The notes under the pieces: generated by a model
What the model was told of the DNA's origin: nothing
Database searches by the model: none
What the model saw: the letters and a program-made list of their open reading frames with translations, nothing else
Shown here: positions 5,326 to 7,735 of the stretch, piece by piece
How positions within the stretch are numbered: position 1 is the stretch's first letter
How the letters are laid out: each line of letters starts with the position of its first letter
Made by a program: the position numbers and the translations under genes
Source: Verrucomicrobiia bacterium
GTDB taxonomy: Bacteria > Verrucomicrobiota > Verrucomicrobiia > JABWAM01
Direction of reading: 5' to 3'
Assembly: GCA_013360985.1 (NCBI GenBank)
Contig: JABWAM010000111.1
Coordinates: 1 to 7,735 of the forward strand
Length of the DNA: 7,735 bases

Positions 5326-6741
5326 TCAGCGTTTCGGCAGGCTGGCGGCGGCCACGGCCTGACCGACGCGTTTGCTTTGTTCGTCGGGCAAACTGACGCG
5401 GAGACGTTCCGCCAGATCGGGATAATCGGCGGCGAGCGCCCTGCGCGCGTTGTCCAGGATGAGATCGCCGCCGCGCCCCGAGGTGACGCGCCCGAGCGTG
5501 AGGAGGTGGCGGTAGTCGTATCGTTCGGCATACAAGGCCATCGCGTGACCGAGGGAGATCCCGATGGTCTCGAAAATCTTTGCCGCGCGAGGATCGCCCT
5601 TCGCGAGGAGATCCTGCACGAAGAGGAGTTGCTCGGCGGGATGCGCTTTCGGCAGCTCGATTCCCGCGGGCGCGGCGAGTTTCACGACCGCCTGCTGGGA
5701 AAAGTAAAGCGCGCCGCAGCCGCGGTCGCCCGACCACGGATCCACCGCCGCCCGCGGGCTGTAATCCACGGGGCAGAACGCGAGTTCGTTGAGCCAGCCG
5801 GTGATGCGCCCTTGAGGATCCAGATAGCCCCCCGCTTCGCTCGATCCCATCGCGACGCCGAGCACAGCGTTTTCGCGAAGCGAGAGGCCGCCGGCGAGCG
5901 CGGTGACGTCGCCGTCATTCGCGACTTCGAAGGGCACGCCCCATTCCGCCGCGAGGTTGAGAAAGATGGGGCGCGCCTTCGCGGCGAAGCGGTCGGCGGG
6001 CACCGAACGAAAGAGGGAGGCCACCTTGATTTCGTTGGCTACGACGATTCCGGCCGTGCTGCCGCCGATGGCGTCCACGCGCGGCAGCTTCGACGCCGCG
6101 AGCTTCAGGCCCTCCTGGATTTTCGCATAATGATAATCGGGGTCCTTCTGCGTCGAGGGATCCCAGGGCAACTCGGTGGCGAAGATCGCTTCCCCTTCCC
6201 TGACGGCGGAGACCTTGTAATCGCTCGCGCCGAGGTCGAACCCGATGCGGCAGCCGTCGAAGTGTCCGCCGAGCGGCGCCGCGCTCTCGCGTTCTGCGGG
6301 CAGCTTCCCTTCGGCGACATGTTCCACCACGAAATCGCGGTCATAAACCTTCCGCACGATCTCGGCATCGAAGGCGCGCGCCCCTCCGGCGCGATAAACC
6401 GTCCGCAGGCGATCGGCGATTTCGCGCGGACCCGCAACGGCGAGCCGCCATCCCCCCTTCTGCCAGAGGAGAAACTTCACGAGCCTTTCGACGTAAAGCT
6501 CCGTATCGGCGTCGAGCCCTTCACCGCCGGCGCAAACTTCCGTGCGACAAACCGAGACGAGGCCGTGATCGCGTTCGAGGGCGAGCGCGAGCGGGCGAGC
6601 CTTTCCCGATCGTCGCGCCTCGGCGAGATAGCGGCGATTCCCCAGCGCCGCGGGACGAAAACCGGGATCGAGCGGCGCGGGGAGGGAGGGCGCTGTCAGA
6701 AGGAGATGGGGCAAGGCGCTCATCGCGATACAATGATCCAT
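5326..6741 (-). CDS. Atypical ROK-family (ASKHA fold) protein, sugar-kinase-like
   Basis: The 471-aa product is longer than usual ROK kinases (about 300 aa) because of about 160 extra N-terminal residues without a recognised motif. The ASKHA core begins at CRIGFDLGASDYKV (164-177, phosphate-1). It includes DAIGGSTAGIV (223-233), FEVANDGDVTALAGG (271-285, likely catalytic D276), a phosphate-2-like LGVAMGSSEAGGYL (294-307), and LLTLGRVTSGRGGDLIL (413-429, adenosine region). The usual ROK E-x-G-H is ELAF (319-322), and the CxCGxxGC zinc cluster is reduced to GDRGCGALYF, so zinc binding looks lost. It could be a sugar kinase of altered specificity or a non-catalytic sugar sensor. The start is the ATG at 6741, 11 nt after the methyltransferase stop; an in-frame ATG at 6723 is an alternative. 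The frame stays open far upstream, but that part overlaps the methyltransferase. Confidence 0.87.
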   Translation of the reverse strand: MDHCIAMSALPHLLLTAPSLPAPLDPGFRPAALGNRRYLAEARRSGKARPLALALERDHGLVSVCRTEVCAGGEGLDADTELYVERLVKFLLWQKGGWRLAVAGPREIADRLRTVYRAGGARAFDAEIVRKVYDRDFVVEHVAEGKLPAERESAAPLGGHFDGCRIGFDLGASDYKVSAVREGEAIFATELPWDPSTQKDPDYHYAKIQEGLKLAASKLPRVDAIGGSTAGIVVANEIKVASLFRSVPADRFAAKARPIFLNLAAEWGVPFEVANDGDVTALAGGLSLRENAVLGVAMGSSEAGGYLDPQGRITGWLNELAFCPVDYSPRAAVDPWSGDRGCGALYFSQQAVVKLAAPAGIELPKAHPAEQLLFVQDLLAKGDPRAAKIFETIGISLGHAMALYAERYDYRHLLTLGRVTSGRGGDLILDNARRALAADYPDLAERLRVSLPDEQSKRVGQAVAAASLPKR

Positions 6742-6752
6742 TCGCGGAGCTA

Positions 6753-7625
6753 CTAACTCAATCTTTTTCCCTCCTCCGCCCGGGAGGGGAGCGAAGGCGG
6801 CGCGTCCGCGTTCTCCGCGCTCGGCGCGAGCGCCAGCGCGAGCTGCGTGGGACGCCACCCGAGCTTCGGGCCGAGCCGATCCCCGAGCGGCATCCAGCGG
6901 TTTTCGCCGACGAGCTTCGCGGCGAGGCCGAGCCCCAGGCTGACTCCCTGCGCGACGATTCGCCCCAGACGTCCGCGCCACGCGAACACCGGCTGGAACG
7001 GGTCGCACGCATAATCGGAATCGAACCGCCGCGCGACGGCAAGCCCGGCGCGGGCGCACCACTCGAACGCGAGCGCGGGCGTCACCGCGTGCGCGTGGTG
7101 TGAATCGCGGCGGCGTTCGTGAATCGGCAGAAGGACGAGGAGCGCGCCGCCGGGCGCGAGGCATTGCCTCAAGGCCGCGAGCAGTTCGACCGGGTTGGGG
7201 AGGTGTTCGAGCACATGGCTGCACACGATGACGTCGTAGCGGAGGGCGAGCAGCGCGTTCTCCCGCCAGCGTTCCACGTCGAGCGGACGAAGGTCCACCT
7301 GTGCGAATCCCCGCGCGCGCAAGAACGCCCCGAGTTCGGCGACGGCCTCGGGATCCATCTCGACGCCGAACAGGCTTCCGCTGGTCGGACAATCCTGAAG
7401 AAAAGCTCCTGCGCCAAAGCCGTAGTCCAGCACCCGCCGATGCGCGAGGTCGATCCCTTCCGCGGCGAGAAGGCGCCGCAGCAGCATCACCTTCGCGCTC
7501 CGCATGTACGCGGCGCGATGCCACCACGTTTGTCGCCGGCGGTAGCATGTCCGAAACGTGGCTTGAGAAGGGACCGGATTTTCGCCCACGCCTTGAGCAT
7601 ATCCGGAAATGTTCCTCCACGCCAT
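6753..7625 (-). CDS. Class I SAM-dependent methyltransferase
   Basis: The 290-aa protein has a Methyltransf_11/23-type Rossmann core. Motif I is VLDYGFGAGAF (65-75, SAM-binding Gly loop). SLFGVEMD ends strand 2 with an acidic residue contacting the SAM ribose. The post-II/motif IV region is YDVIVCSHVLEHLPNPVELL (130-149). Motif VI is LAPGGALLVLLP (156-167). HHAHAVTP follows, as in small-molecule, lipid or glycan methyltransferases. The acceptor is unknown. The N-terminus is basic and Trp-rich (CYRRRQTWWHRAAYMR, 27-42). The C-terminal 20 residues are low complexity. I chose the ATG at 7625; a TTG six codons upstream (7643) lies inside the dispersed repeat, and no clear Shine-Dalgarno supports either. 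It leads the ROK/PIG-L operon, with 11 nt to the ROK start. No signal peptide is seen, though residues 222-240 are hydrophobic. Confidence 0.87.
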   Translation of the reverse strand: MAWRNISGYAQGVGENPVPSQATFRTCYRRRQTWWHRAAYMRSAKVMLLRRLLAAEGIDLAHRRVLDYGFGAGAFLQDCPTSGSLFGVEMDPEAVAELGAFLRARGFAQVDLRPLDVERWRENALLALRYDVIVCSHVLEHLPNPVELLAALRQCLAPGGALLVLLPIHERRRDSHHAHAVTPALAFEWCARAGLAVARRFDSDYACDPFQPVFAWRGRLGRIVAQGVSLGLGLAAKLVGENRWMPLGDRLGPKLGWRPTQLALALAPSAENADAPPSLPSRAEEGKRLS

Positions 7626-7638
7626 GCGCCATCTAAGT

Positions 7639-7683
7639 CCCAAATCCCCGCGTAAGGCATAGGGAAACCCATCCTCGATCGAG
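7639..7683 (-). repeat. Dispersed repeat, terminal block, copy 2
   Basis: The minus strand here aligns with 3136-3180 at 38 of 45 positions without gaps, including the identical GCCTTACGCGGGGATTTGGG at 7658-7639. It lies immediately upstream of the methyltransferase start and would sit in its promoter or leader. The hairpin block of the other copies is not seen on its 5' side within the window. Confidence 0.78.
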
Positions 7684-7689
7684 AAATGC

Positions 7690-7735
7690 GTGACGCTTCT
7701 CCAACATTTTGTGGTGAAGCCGCTGCTGCGGCGCC
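7690..7735 (+). CDS. Possible start of a divergent gene at the right edge
   Basis: From the GTG at 7690 the plus frame reads MTLLQHFVVKPLLRR and remains open to the window end. A GAGAA lies four bases upstream. The composition resembles a real N-terminus. With only 15 codons, and open frames on the other strand too, this is a weak suggestion. If real, the repeat at 7639-7683 lies between divergent genes. Confidence 0.18.
   Translation, partial: MTLLQHFVVKPLLRR

Noticed and set aside
4555..6756. A 733-codon open frame on the plus strand opposite the PIG-L and ROK-like genes
   Set aside because: Its translation is Arg/Gly/Glu-rich without any motif, and it lies antisense to two proteins with clear family motifs. 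In GC-rich DNA long antisense frames arise from the codon bias of the real genes.
6769..6788. CCCTCC/GGAGGG inverted repeat near the methyltransferase 3' end as a terminator
   Set aside because: The stem is only 6 bp and lies inside the coding sequence. On the minus strand it is followed by an A-run, not a T-run, and the ROK-like gene starts immediately downstream.
6742..7632. A ~300-residue N-terminal extension of the ROK-like frame
   Set aside because: It overlaps the methyltransferase gene out of frame and reads as an Arg/Ala/Pro-rich sequence without motifs. The methyltransferase frame carries all SAM-binding motifs, so the extension is a shadow.

Overview
The window is a GC-rich bacterial chromosomal segment. 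All seven well-supported genes lie on the minus strand, so it reads right to left. There is no phage, plasmid, transposase, tRNA, rRNA or CRISPR signal. The gene content (DUF1844 protein, atypical ROK protein with a PIG-L deacetylase, amidohydrolase_2) and the near absence of Shine-Dalgarno sequences suggest a PVC-type bacterium, perhaps Verrucomicrobiota. That placement is inference only.

In order of transcription, the right half holds a class I SAM methyltransferase (7625-6753), an atypical ROK/ASKHA sugar-kinase-like protein (6741-5326) and a PIG-L deacetylase (5256-4402). These three are tightly spaced and look like one operon that ends in an 11-bp stem-loop over the PIG-L stop codon. After a 320-nt intergenic region comes a stand-alone amidohydrolase_2 (4081-3164). 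After another intergenic region of about 350 nt comes a second group: DUF1844 protein (2811-2278), a small ORF missed by length filters (2253-2140), histidinol-phosphate aminotransferase HisC (2143-1052) and a NagD-like HAD phosphatase (1014-190). A gene fragment may run off the left edge (153-1), and a weak plus-strand gene start may lie at the right edge.

The least ordinary material is intergenic. Both long gaps, and the region upstream of the methyltransferase, carry diverged copies of an undetermined, hairpin-rich dispersed repeat. One block pair (2881-2924 plus; 4152-4195 minus) matches at 34 of 44 positions without gaps, next to a 15-nt identical block. A second pair (3136-3180 plus; 7639-7683 minus) matches at 38 of 45 positions and includes 20 identical bases. 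The two gaps can be read as a compact (about 128 nt) and an expanded (about 318 nt) form of one mosaic element. One copy has been co-opted as the 3' end of the amidohydrolase gene, supplying its last residues and stop codon.

Functionally, the right group suggests sugar or amino-sugar handling (deacetylase plus kinase-like protein). In the left group, HisC followed by a phosphatase raises the possibility that the HAD protein removes the phosphate in the next step of histidine synthesis. Both are inferences from adjacency.
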